A DNA stretch of 34,705 nt from Pleomorphomonas sp. (GTDB taxonomy: Bacteria; Pseudomonadota; Alphaproteobacteria; Rhizobiales; Pleomorphomonadaceae): assembly GCA_029976075.1 (NCBI GenBank), contig JARKNW010000154.1:1-34705 (forward strand), given 5' to 3'. The notes beneath the pieces are model-generated. The model searched no databases. It saw nothing but the letters and a program-made list of their open reading frames with translations, and was not told the origin of the DNA. The first letter of the stretch is position 1; every line of letters starts with the position of its first letter. The position numbers were made by a program, and so were the translations under genes. Below are positions 24,598 through 32,388 of this stretch, one piece after another.

Positions 24598-26331
24598 TTA
24601 GAAGTTCCAGAAGCTCGCCAGTTCCTTCTGGTCCATGTCCCACTTGACGTTGTGGGGGGCGATGGCTTCGAGTTCGAAGAACTCGGGCAGACGGTCCTGC
24701 TCCGGCCCGATGCCGGCGGCGAGGTTGAACTCATGCTCCAGCTTGAGCACGGTCTTGCCGAGCCCGACCACGTCATCCATCGTCAGCTTCGTACCGAACC
24801 GGGCGTTGAGCATGTCAACCGCCGCCGGCAGACACTCGGCGATGTCGAGCGCGGGGAAGGCGACAAACAGACAGAGACCGGTCGAGTCGATGGCTGCGGT
24901 CGCAATCTGGAGATTGCGCGACAGTTCGACCTGACCTTCGTTGGACAGCGGATCGACCTTGCCGCCGACGTTGAGCACATTGGTGGCGACGGCGTAACCG
25001 GCCGTGTGGTCGGCACCTTGCGTCGTCGTCGCATAGGTGACGCCGATGCCCTTGACCGAGCGCGGGTCGTAGGCCGGGATCGCCTGGTTCTTGACGACGG
25101 GCACGCGAGCAATGCCATAGGTCTTGCCGACGTGTCCGGTACCGCCGCCTAGGATGCGGCCGAGCGGCGTTGCCTTGCCGATTTCCTCGCGCAGCATGCG
25201 CAGCACTTCCGTACCGTCGCCGAACTTGAGAAGGCCGGCCTCCATCGCCACGCCGAACATCACCGGCGTCTCGATGCTGTCGACGCCGAGATCGTCCATG
25301 ACGTTGTCGCATTCAGCGATGAGGTCGAGGTTGTTGATCAGGCAGTCGGCGCCATAAGCCCAGATGGTCTCGTATTCGAAGCCGGAGGTCAGGTACTTGC
25401 CGTCCTTGTCGTTGTAGACCTGCGAGCATTGGATGACGCAGCCGAGCGAACAGCCGTGGGTCGGCTCGCCGCCACGGGCGACGATGGTGTCGTACATGTG
25501 CTCGCCCGAGATCATGTCGTGGTGCTCGCACTGGCCCGACGTGAAGTTGCGGGTCGGCAGGCCGCCGATCTCGTGCAGGATGTTGACCAGCACGGCGGTG
25601 CCGTAGGTCGGCAGGCCCTGGCCGGAAACCGGGTGATCCTTGAGCGCCTTGGTGAATACCATGTTGGCGGCCTTGAAGGCGGCCGAGTCGACCAGCGGAA
25701 CCGGGCGCGTGCCTTCCTGATCGATGGTGATGAACTTGATGCGCTTGGAGCCCATGACCGCACCGAGGCCACCGCGACCGAAGCTGCGCAGCTTGCCTTC
25801 CGGATCACGGGTCGAGATGTTCGAGATCATCATCAGGTTCTCACCGGTCGAGCCGATGGTGATGACACCCTTGTCTTCGCCGTAACGGCCGGCAACCGAC
25901 TCCAGAACGGCGAAGTTGTTCATGCCGACCGTCTCGGTTTCCGGCTCGATCACCACGCCCGATGCGCCGATACGGATTTGGTACCAGGTGTCCGTCGCTG
26001 CCGGTTGACCTTCGATGATGATCGCCTTGATGTCGAGGCGACCGAGCATGCGGCCGCAGGTGCCACCGGCGTTGCTTTCCTTGATCGTACCGGTCAGAGG
26101 GCTCTTGGCACCAGCCGACATGCGACCGGCATTACCGGCAGCCGTTCCCGACAAGAGACCGGGAGCGAACACGAGCTTGTTGTTGGGGCCGAGCGGATGG
26201 CAGGTCGGCGGCACTTCGGCGGCAACGACCGTCGACGTCAACGCACGACCGCCGAGACCGGCCCAGGCGGCCGGAGCTTCATCGATGCGAACCGACAGGT
26301 CCGTCATGTTGATGCGGATGACTTTAGGCAT
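24598..26331 (-). CDS. Aldehyde:ferredoxin oxidoreductase family tungstoenzyme
   Basis: A 577-residue member of the AOR family, whose characterised members carry a tungsten bis-pterin centre and one [4Fe-4S] cluster and oxidise aldehydes to acids (or reduce acids). The N-terminal pterin domain shows GGRALTSTVV, NKLVFAPGLLSGTAAGN and GGTCGRMLGRLDIKAIIIEG. Cluster cysteines are C294, C298, C302 and C487; the first three are spaced C-x3-C-x3-C rather than the C-x2-C-x3-C of Pyrococcus AOR. Both pterin-contact motifs are present as DDLGVD (346-351) and DSTGLC (482-487), and GADHT (His442) is in place. ATG 26331 follows GGAGGAAGAGCC; the frame open to 26481 lacks such support. The substrate is unknown. 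Tungsten is inferred from tupBCA nearby. Confidence 0.93.
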   Translation of the reverse strand: MPKVIRINMTDLSVRIDEAPAAWAGLGGRALTSTVVAAEVPPTCHPLGPNNKLVFAPGLLSGTAAGNAGRMSAGAKSPLTGTIKESNAGGTCGRMLGRLDIKAIIIEGQPAATDTWYQIRIGASGVVIEPETETVGMNNFAVLESVAGRYGEDKGVITIGSTGENLMMISNISTRDPEGKLRSFGRGGLGAVMGSKRIKFITIDQEGTRPVPLVDSAAFKAANMVFTKALKDHPVSGQGLPTYGTAVLVNILHEIGGLPTRNFTSGQCEHHDMISGEHMYDTIVARGGEPTHGCSLGCVIQCSQVYNDKDGKYLTSGFEYETIWAYGADCLINNLDLIAECDNVMDDLGVDSIETPVMFGVAMEAGLLKFGDGTEVLRMLREEIGKATPLGRILGGGTGHVGKTYGIARVPVVKNQAIPAYDPRSVKGIGVTYATTTQGADHTAGYAVATNVLNVGGKVDPLSNEGQVELSRNLQIATAAIDSTGLCLFVAFPALDIAECLPAAVDMLNARFGTKLTMDDVVGLGKTVLKLEHEFNLAAGIGPEQDRLPEFFELEAIAPHNVKWDMDQKELASFWNF

Positions 26332-26661
26332 GGCTCTTCCTCCAACTGCCGATCCGGAGGTCCCCAAATGCCTCGTGATTTCGGCCTTGCCAAAAAGATG
26401 GTTGGCGGCGTGGCTTTCACGCTCGCCTGAACCATCCATGCCGAAAGTCTTTCTTTCAAGCAAATCGGAGAAAATACGCACCTATACTATTATGTTTTTG
26501 CCGACATAATTGAATTCAATGCCACTGATTAATGTTGAATGCAATGTTGCTCGTGATTTTTTCTTGATAATCCGCCGTGTTGACGTAAATGAATGTCGTG
26601 TTGCTGAATTATAACCTCAAAAGCATAATTGAGGATATTCATTCGGACGTTCGCTTGGCCT
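26332..26661 (-). promoter_or_regulatory. AT-rich control region upstream of the AOR gene
   Basis: The 330-base gap is much richer in A and T than its surroundings and holds no supported gene. It contains the candidate ModE-type box (26489-26510), an overlapping perfect palindrome ATTGAA-TTCAAT (26509-26520), a direct repeat CGTGTTG at 26576-26582 and 26597-26603 (21 bases apart), AATGTTG at 26531-26537 and 26543-26549, and CATAATTGA at 26505-26513 and 26624-26632. No promoter was assigned with confidence. Confidence 0.6.
26489..26510 (-). promoter_or_regulatory. Candidate ModE/TunR-type oxyanion operator
   Basis: ATTATGT and ACATAAT are 7-base inverted arms around an 8-base spacer TTTTGCCG. 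Compared from memory with the ModE box of the E. coli modA operator, the 20-base core agrees at 16 positions with the same arm spacing. It lies about 160 bases upstream of the AOR start and 150 beyond the end of the ModE-like regulator gene. Confidence 0.55.
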
Positions 26662-27030
26662 TTAGTCTAGGCTCTCTCCTGGCCCCACTTCCGAGGCCGG
26701 TACCAGGATGGCTGCGTCAAGTGCGGCGAGATGGGGCGCAACGGCGTCGTCGATCAGTTGCCCGATGAGCCGGTAGCGACGAACGATTTCCGCCCCCAGT
26801 TCGGTCAATGATGCGCCACCGGTACTGCCGGTGTGCCCGACGACCACGGGCTGACCGAAAGCCTTGTTCATGTGGTCGATGAGTTCCCATGCCCGGCGAT
26901 AGGTCATTTCCTGCTCGCGCGCCGCAGCCGATATCGAGCCGACGCGGGCAACCGCCTCTAGAAGCGAAATCTTGCCGGGGCCGATGCGCGTTTCACTGTC
27001 CACCCGCAACTGGAAACGAAGCTCGATCAT
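26662..27030 (-). CDS. ModE-like winged-helix regulator without molbindin domain (TunR-like)
   Basis: A 122-residue protein equal to the N-terminal DNA-binding half of ModE: LRVDSETRIGPGKISLLEAV, the helix-turn-helix GSISAAAREQEMTYRRAWEL and the wing region HTGSTGGASLTELGAEIV. The C-terminal molybdate-binding (MOP) domains of full ModE are missing, as in the TunR tungstate-responsive regulators of Desulfovibrio and many stand-alone ModE-like proteins. How it senses metal is not visible. ATG 27030 is chosen over 27045 because AGAGG stands five bases before it. It is upstream of and collinear with the AOR gene, and the likely operator lies between them. Confidence 0.88.
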   Translation of the reverse strand: MIELRFQLRVDSETRIGPGKISLLEAVARVGSISAAAREQEMTYRRAWELIDHMNKAFGQPVVVGHTGSTGGASLTELGAEIVRRYRLIGQLIDDAVAPHLAALDAAILVPASEVGPGESLD

Positions 27031-27420
27031 GAGAACCTCTGCCATCGTGGTTGATATGAAACCGACGGAATCTAGAACTGCATTGGATAAGAAACCTTGA
27101 GCCCCGACCTGAAAGCCGGAGTGCCCACCTCCATCTGAACAAGCTTTTGACCAGACGCGATGTCAGATGCCTGACAGGCGGGTTCGTATCCTTTGTTAGC
27201 AAAGCGAAAGAGTCTGCGAAACGCCAGGAAAGCTGCTCTTTGCCTTGGTGCCAGATCGGCATCAAATCTGGTCACGATCAGTAGAGATGCTTGGTCCCGC
27301 TATGCGGCTGGATGCCGAGCCACGCCGGAGTGTTCTTGTCGATAACGTCGCGATAGTGTTTCGGCTCATCAGCGAGAGCTGCGTATGCGCGTGCTTTCAC
27401 ATGGCCGCCGTACTGGTTTC
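27031..27420. other. Gap between the ModE-like regulator and the efflux pump
   Basis: Apart from the short reading frame at 27278-27400 (separate entry) no gene is supported. A 67-codon - strand frame at 27072-27275 has no family features. No clear terminator for the pump gene, which ends at 27421, and no clear promoter for the regulator were seen. Confidence 0.45.
27278..27400 (-). pseudogene. Short protein-like fragment, possible gene remnant
   Basis: The - strand frame from GTG 27400 encodes 40 residues (VKARAYAALADEPKHYRDVI, then DKNTPAWLGIQPHSGTKHLY) before a TGA. Residue composition is balanced, unlike the arginine- or serine-rich shadow frames nearby. The frame stays open upstream through GNQYGGH into the efflux pump gene, which argues for the 3' end of a displaced gene. 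I do not recognise the family. It could also be a chance frame. Confidence 0.3.
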
Positions 27421-28941
27421 CTAACGCTCGACGCGTGCGAAGCGGCGATAGCTGCCCAGCATGAAAAAGACCACGACGGAGAGGGCGCCGATCAGGCTTG
27501 CGGCGATGGAGAGCAACACCGAATGGGTCTTGGCGAAGGCGGTTTTGCCTGCGTCGATCAGAGCAGCGGCTTCACCGCCACCAAGCTGCTGGGCCGCCAG
27601 ATAGGTGTCGCCGATTGACCGCATGGCCTGCTCTCCGACACCTGGTGCAAGACCCGATGGCAACTCGATCATGTGACCGAACACAGCGGACATGAACACA
27701 CCGAAAAGCGTGATCCCCAACCCGGTACCCAGCTCGTAACCGGTCGATTCCAGAGAGCCCGCCGCGCCGCCCTTGCTCGCTTCCACCGACCCCATGATGG
27801 CAACGGACGAGGCGGTCAGGCCGATACTCAGCATCAGTCCCAGCACCGCAAGCAGGATCGGCACGCTAGCGCCCGGTGCTCCAAAGTCTCTAAAGGCCAG
27901 AAGTCCGAGTGCTGTTGCCGAGACAAGTAACGAAAGGCTCGCCAACTGGCGCAGGCCAAGTGCGTTGGAAAGGAAGCCGGCGATCGGGCCGCCGATTGCC
28001 GACGCGGCCATGATGGGAATCATGAATATCCCCGCCTGCAGGGGCGTCTTGTCCAGAACATACTGAAGCTCTTGGGCAAGCGTCAGCTCGACGCCGGCGA
28101 GTGCGCCAGTGACGACAACGGCCATGATGATGCCGGCCATGATGGCCGGCCGAGAAAACAGCGATAGATCCAGAAGCGGGTCCGTGGACCGCAGTTGCCT
28201 TTGCGCGAACAGCGCCAGCATTGCCATTCCGAAAAGCAGAGTTCCGATGACGACCAATGGCGCCTGCTTTCCGCCAAAGCCGGCCTTGATGCCATAGACG
28301 AATGAGATCATGCCCAAGATCAACAGGATGGCGTGGCCGAAGGCCCATTTGCCGGAGCCGGTCACCTGGGTTCGGGGCAACAGCATATGGCAGGTCGGGG
28401 CGACGACCAGCATGACGGGGACGTTGATCAGGAACACTGAGCCCCACCAGAAATGCTCAAGCAGCGCCCCTCCGACCAACGGGCCAACCGCCGCCCCCGC
28501 TGATCCGACCGTGCCCCACAGGCCAAGGGCCAGTGCGCGCTCGCCGTCATCCTCGAACGTGCGACGGATGATGCCAAGAACGCAGGGCATGATCATCGAG
28601 CCACCAAGAGCCAGGAGCATGCGGGCGCCGATCAGCATGGCGGCATTCTGCGCGAAGGCGGCCAAGCCCGAGGCTACGCCGAAGACTACGAGGCCGACCA
28701 GCAGGATCCGCCTGTTGCCGACCCGATCGGCCAGCGTCCCCATCGGTACCAGCAGGCCGGCCATCAGCAGGGGGTAGATGTCGATGATCCAGAGCACATC
28801 GGTATTGGTGGCCCCGAGCGCCTGGGTCAATGCCGGCACCGCGATATGCAGGATGGTCATGTCGAACACGACCGGCAGGAAGGCCAGCATGACGGCGATC
28901 AGGACCAGCCAGCGTCTCGGGTCGGTACGGGTCGAGGACAT
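27421..28941 (-). CDS. SmvA-like major facilitator superfamily multidrug efflux transporter (DHA2 family)
   Basis: Proton-driven inner-membrane exporter of 506 residues with about 14 hydrophobic segments. The N-terminus (FDMTILHIAVPALTQALGAT and LWIIDIYPLLMAGLLVPMG) and motif A region (GTLADRVGNRRILLVG) fit DHA2 transporters. Several stretches, including GSAGAAVGPLVGGALLEHFW, WGSVFLINVP, AQELQYV and YELGTGLGI, match the SmvA pump of enterobacteria, which exports quaternary ammonium and methyl viologen-like cations. Substrates here are inferred only. It diverges from a TetR regulator with 45 bases between starts, the same arrangement as smvA-smvR. Confidence 0.9.
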   Translation of the reverse strand: MSSTRTDPRRWLVLIAVMLAFLPVVFDMTILHIAVPALTQALGATNTDVLWIIDIYPLLMAGLLVPMGTLADRVGNRRILLVGLVVFGVASGLAAFAQNAAMLIGARMLLALGGSMIMPCVLGIIRRTFEDDGERALALGLWGTVGSAGAAVGPLVGGALLEHFWWGSVFLINVPVMLVVAPTCHMLLPRTQVTGSGKWAFGHAILLILGMISFVYGIKAGFGGKQAPLVVIGTLLFGMAMLALFAQRQLRSTDPLLDLSLFSRPAIMAGIIMAVVVTGALAGVELTLAQELQYVLDKTPLQAGIFMIPIMAASAIGGPIAGFLSNALGLRQLASLSLLVSATALGLLAFRDFGAPGASVPILLAVLGLMLSIGLTASSVAIMGSVEASKGGAAGSLESTGYELGTGLGITLFGVFMSAVFGHMIELPSGLAPGVGEQAMRSIGDTYLAAQQLGGGEAAALIDAGKTAFAKTHSVLLSIAASLIGALSVVVFFMLGSYRRFARVER

Positions 28942-28976
28942 GGTTCACCCAATTATCTGTTGCCGACCGGATATAA

Positions 28977-28988
28977 ATACATATGTAT
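28977..28988. promoter_or_regulatory. Perfect palindrome at the TetR start, probable operator
   Basis: ATACAT-ATGTAT is a 12-bp perfect palindrome overlapping the first bases of the TetR-family gene and 36 bases from the pump start. Its position lets one bound dimer block both divergent genes. TATAAATAC beside it could hold a -10 element. Confidence 0.55.
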
Positions 28989-29571
28989 GGATTTCAATGC
29001 AGGAAACGGCGGGGGCGAAACATTGGGCAGAAAACCGACAATTACCCGAGACAGACTGTTGGACCTGGCCGAGGAGATCGTCCGTGGCCAGGGCGCCAAG
29101 GCATTGACTGTTGATGCTTTGGCGCAGGCCGCCGGGATATCGAAGGGCGGCGTGCAATACACCTTCGCCTCGAAGGAGGAGCTCGTCAGAGCTTTGGTCG
29201 AAAGGTGGACCAGCAAGTTCGACGAGGTGCTCGAAACCGATGATCGGGTCACCGCGCCAGAGCTTGTGCATCGCTACATTCTGGCTATGCGCGCCTCGCA
29301 GGACGTGCTGGACGCCAAGATGGCGGGGCTGATGACCAGCTATCTCCAGGATCCAGGCAACCTCTACGGAGTCCGCGAGTGGTATCGCGGGATCTTCAAG
29401 CGGCTTGATGCGGGAACGGCTGACGGACAGGCCGCTCGCGTGGCTTTTCTCGCGGTTGAAGGGCTGTTCCTGATGCGCATCGCCGGTATCGACGAGGATG
29501 GCACATATGCCGCCTTTCTGGACGACGTGGAAACAGTGTTGAGCCGGCTGGCTCGTGATACGGGCAGTTGA
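28987..29571 (+). CDS. TetR-family transcriptional regulator (SmvR-like position)
   Basis: A 194-residue repressor-type protein. Residues about 15-65 form the DNA-binding domain (ITRDRLLDLAEEIVRGQGAK, then ALTVDALAQAAGISKGGVQY and TFASKEEL); the remainder is the ligand-binding helical domain. The frame is open from 28846, but ATG 28987 gives a normal TetR length and N-terminus (MDFNAGNGGGETLGRKPTIT). The palindrome at 28977-28988 overlaps this start. By position it should repress the divergent SmvA-like pump and itself; the inducing ligand is unknown. Confidence 0.88.
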   Translation: MDFNAGNGGGETLGRKPTITRDRLLDLAEEIVRGQGAKALTVDALAQAAGISKGGVQYTFASKEELVRALVERWTSKFDEVLETDDRVTAPELVHRYILAMRASQDVLDAKMAGLMTSYLQDPGNLYGVREWYRGIFKRLDAGTADGQAARVAFLAVEGLFLMRIAGIDEDGTYAAFLDDVETVLSRLARDTGS

Positions 29572-29808
29572 AGCCAGCGTTGCGCGGAGATGTCCTGGAA
29601 GACGCAAAACAGCCGACTTGGCCAAGCCCGACGAGGGCTCCCGCAAGGAGCGGCGGTCGGGAGACGAAGTCACGACCATCGCCGGAGTCGCATCTCCGAC
29701 ATGCCAATTTGGCTCCCTGTCCTATGGGTGACAGACCTTTTCTTCGTTTAGGGCGATGATCTCCGCTGGGGCTTCCCGACGTGCATTCTATGGGGGCGGG
29801 AGATCGTG

Positions 29809-30858
29809 ATGGACGAGCTGACGGCGACTGTTCGGGACTATTACGGAACACGGCTTGCGGGAAGCGGAGACCTCAAGACGGGTGCCTGCTGCTCTGCCGA
29901 CCGGCTTTCGCCACGCTTGCGCTCGATCCTCGAGACGATCCATCCCGAAGTGCTGAACCGCTTCTATGGCTGCGGTTCGCCAATTCCCGATGACGTCGAT
30001 GGCTTGACGGTGCTGGACCTCGGCTGCGGTACCGGGCGCGATGCTTTCATGCTGTCGGCGTTGGTCGGGGAGAGTGGTCGGTCGATCGGCATCGACATGA
30101 CGTCGGAACAACTGGCGATCGGACGAGCCCATCAGGACGAGCAGGCTCGCATCTTCGGTCATCGAACATCCAACGTGAGCTTTATCGAGGGACAGTTCGA
30201 GGACCTCTCGGCTCTCGGAATTGCCGAGGGTTCGGTCGATGTGGTGATTTCCAACTGTGCCATCAATCTGTCTGCCGACAAGGCGAAGGTTTTTTCGGAA
30301 ATCCGACGGGTGCTGAAGCCGGGTGGCGAACTGTTGCTTTCCGATGTCTTCGCCAGCCGGCGCCTGCCCGCCGAGGTCGCCGCCGATCCATTGCTGGTTG
30401 GCGAGTGCCTGGGCAGGGCGCTCTATGTCGAGGATTTTCGCAGGCTGATGGCCGCCGCGGGCTGGTTGGACTTTCGAGTGGTTGCCAGGCGGACAGTCGT
30501 CATCGGCCATCCCTATGCAGAGCTCATGGTCGGCCCCACGACCTTCTGGTCGATGACGATCCGCGCGTTCAAGCTCGACACACTCGAGGACTGTTGCGAG
30601 GACTACGGTCAGGTGGCCACCTATCTCGGCACCGTGCCTGACGCACCGGTCAGCTTCGGTCTCGACGACCATCACCGTTTCATCGCCGGCAAGCCGATGC
30701 TGGTCTGCGGCAACACCGCCGCCATGGTCGGCGAGACCCGCTTCCGGCACCACTTCCGCGTCGATGGCGACCGGACAACCCATTTCGGCCGGTTTGATTG
30801 TTCCCCGACGGGGACAGGCTTGTCGAGCGATGCGCCTCCCGTCTCGAGCTGTTGCTAG
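29809..30858 (+). CDS. ArsM-like S-adenosylmethionine methyltransferase
   Basis: A 349-residue class I methyltransferase: the SAM loop VLDLGCGTGRDAFMLSALVG (68-87), IGIDMTSEQL, and ISNCAINLSADKAKVFSEIR followed by LKPGGELLLSDV. The cysteines of arsenite methyltransferases appear in their usual contexts: CC at 27-28 (TGACCSAD), Cys150 in ISNCAINL and Cys in GECLGRALY near 203. ArsM uses three such cysteines to bind As(III). The C-terminus ends in SSCC. The start is ATG 29809 (GTG 29806 is possible) after GGGGGCGGGAGATC. It precedes a flavodiiron protein gene by 40 bases, not an ars operon, so arsenite as substrate is inferred. The 237-base gap before it (29572-29808) shows nothing clear. Confidence 0.75.
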   Translation: MDELTATVRDYYGTRLAGSGDLKTGACCSADRLSPRLRSILETIHPEVLNRFYGCGSPIPDDVDGLTVLDLGCGTGRDAFMLSALVGESGRSIGIDMTSEQLAIGRAHQDEQARIFGHRTSNVSFIEGQFEDLSALGIAEGSVDVVISNCAINLSADKAKVFSEIRRVLKPGGELLLSDVFASRRLPAEVAADPLLVGECLGRALYVEDFRRLMAAAGWLDFRVVARRTVVIGHPYAELMVGPTTFWSMTIRAFKLDTLEDCCEDYGQVATYLGTVPDAPVSFGLDDHHRFIAGKPMLVCGNTAAMVGETRFRHHFRVDGDRTTHFGRFDCSPTGTGLSSDAPPVSSCC

Positions 30859-30898
30859 GCTCGCCTCAGTTCGCATCTTCACGTGAAAGGTAATCGAT

Positions 30899-32086
30899 AT
30901 GATCCCGCAAGCGGTAACCGATGACATCCACTCGTACCGAGCGATCGATTGGGATCGCGAACTCTTCGATGAGCTGGTTCCCTTGCCGGAAGGTACGACC
31001 TACAACGCCTACCTCGTCAAAGGCAGCGAGAAGACGGCGCTGATCGACACCATTTACCCGCCCAAGACGGCGGAGTTCATCGCCGCCATCAAGAAGTCGG
31101 GCATTGAGCGCATCGACTACATCGTCGCCAATCATGCCGAACAGGACCATTCGGGCTCCATTCCGGCGGTCCTCGAGCTTTTTCCCGAAGCCAAGGTGGT
31201 GACCAACGCCAAGTGCAAGCGCTTCATCATGGATACGCTGCCGGTCGGCCGCGACGCCTTCATCACCGTCGGCGACGGCCATAGCCTGTCGCTCGGCAAC
31301 AAGACGCTGCAGTTTCTGATGACCCCCTGGGTCCACTGGCCGGACACCATGGTGACCTACGTGCCGGAATCACGCATCGCCTTCACCTGCGATTTCCTGG
31401 GCGCCCATCTCGCCACCACCGATCTCTTTGCCGACGACGAGGCACGGGTCGAGACGGCGGCCAAGCGCTACTATGCCGAGATCATGATGCCCTATCGGGC
31501 TTTCTCGAAGGAGGCCGCCGACAAGGTCGGGGCTCTGGAACTCGATTTCATCGCCCCGAGCCATGGGCCGATCTATGCGCGGCCGCCGTTCATTCTCGAT
31601 CTCTATCGCGCCTGGGCGTCCGACGAACCCAAGCCCTTCGTCGTCATCCCCTATGTGTCGATGTATGAGAGCACGGCCTTGATGGTCGGCTATCTGACCG
31701 ACCGTCTCGTCGAGCGTGGCATCGGCGTCAAGCCGATCAATGTCGTCGATCTCGACACCGGCGAGTTCGCCATGAGCCTCGTCGAAGCCTCCACGGTGGT
31801 CTTTGCCTCGCCGACGGTTTTGTCGGGACCGCATCCGAGCGTCGCTTACGCGGCCCTTCTGGCCAACGTGCTTGGCCTCAAGGCAAAATATGCGGCGGTG
31901 ATCGGGTCCTTCGGCTGGGAAGGCAACTTGCCGGAGATCATCCAGTCGATGCTGCCGAAGTTGAACGCCACATTCTTCGAGCCGGTGATGGTGAAGGGCT
32001 TGCCACGCGAGGCCGCCTTTGCCGATCTCGATCGTCTTGCCGACGACATCGCCGCCGCTCATGCCGGAAAGCCGATCGCGGCCTGA
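30899..32086 (+). CDS. Flavodiiron protein (FprA-type A flavoprotein)
   Basis: Soluble O2 or NO reductase that protects oxygen-sensitive metabolism. The 395-residue chain has the two-domain core only: a metallo-beta-lactamase-like diiron domain and a C-terminal flavodoxin domain (about 250-390, YVSMYESTALMVGYLTDRLV). All diiron ligands are in place: His79-x-Glu81-x-Asp83, His146, Asp165 and His222 (SHGP). There is no rubredoxin or flavin reductase extension, so an external donor is needed. ATG 30899 follows GAAAGG at 8 bases. It lies between the ArsM-like gene and moaD; a protective role for the oxygen-sensitive tungsten enzyme nearby is plausible but only inferred. Confidence 0.93.
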   Translation: MIPQAVTDDIHSYRAIDWDRELFDELVPLPEGTTYNAYLVKGSEKTALIDTIYPPKTAEFIAAIKKSGIERIDYIVANHAEQDHSGSIPAVLELFPEAKVVTNAKCKRFIMDTLPVGRDAFITVGDGHSLSLGNKTLQFLMTPWVHWPDTMVTYVPESRIAFTCDFLGAHLATTDLFADDEARVETAAKRYYAEIMMPYRAFSKEAADKVGALELDFIAPSHGPIYARPPFILDLYRAWASDEPKPFVVIPYVSMYESTALMVGYLTDRLVERGIGVKPINVVDLDTGEFAMSLVEASTVVFASPTVLSGPHPSVAYAALLANVLGLKAKYAAVIGSFGWEGNLPEIIQSMLPKLNATFFEPVMVKGLPREAAFADLDRLADDIAAAHAGKPIAA

Positions 32087-32115
32087 TCGCGACCAGCCAG
32101 ACTTCGGAGATATCG

Positions 32116-32388
32116 ATGGAAGCGCAAGGTCCGACGGTTCGCGTCGTCTATTTCGCCTGGGTGCGCGAACGCATCGGTCTCTCCGACGAGTACCTGAAAC
32201 TGCCCGACAATGTCCGGACGGCAGGCGATATGATCGCCTGGCTGTCCGGGCGTGGCGACAACTATGCCTATGCGCTGGAGTCGCCGTCGACCATCCGTGT
32301 TGCCGTGGATCAGCTGCATATCGAACACGGCGAGCCGCTCGGCACCGCCCGTGAAATCGCACTGTTTCCACCGATGACAGGCGGCTGA
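32116..32388 (+). CDS. moaD: Molybdopterin synthase sulfur carrier subunit MoaD (canonical)
   Basis: A 90-residue beta-grasp protein of the type common in Hyphomicrobiales: VRVVYFAWVRERIGLSDEYL, LSGRGDNYAYALE and the ending REIALFPPMTGG with the functional Gly-Gly. MoaD, once thiocarboxylated, donates sulfur within MoaE-MoaD molybdopterin synthase. In many relatives moaE follows at once; here no moaE is seen and the next gene is an XdhC factor. It begins 29 bases after the flavodiiron gene. Confidence 0.93.
   Translation: MEAQGPTVRVVYFAWVRERIGLSDEYLKLPDNVRTAGDMIAWLSGRGDNYAYALESPSTIRVAVDQLHIEHGEPLGTAREIALFPPMTGG

Noticed and set aside
26332..26661. Sigma-54 promoter upstream of the AOR gene
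   Set aside because: TGGCA occurs on the - strand but no TTGC element stands at the right distance, and the local regulator is not a sigma-54 activator.
10908..29000. Genomic island with tRNA-Val attachment sites
   Set aside because: No second copy of the tRNA 3' end, no integrase and no transposase were seen in the window.
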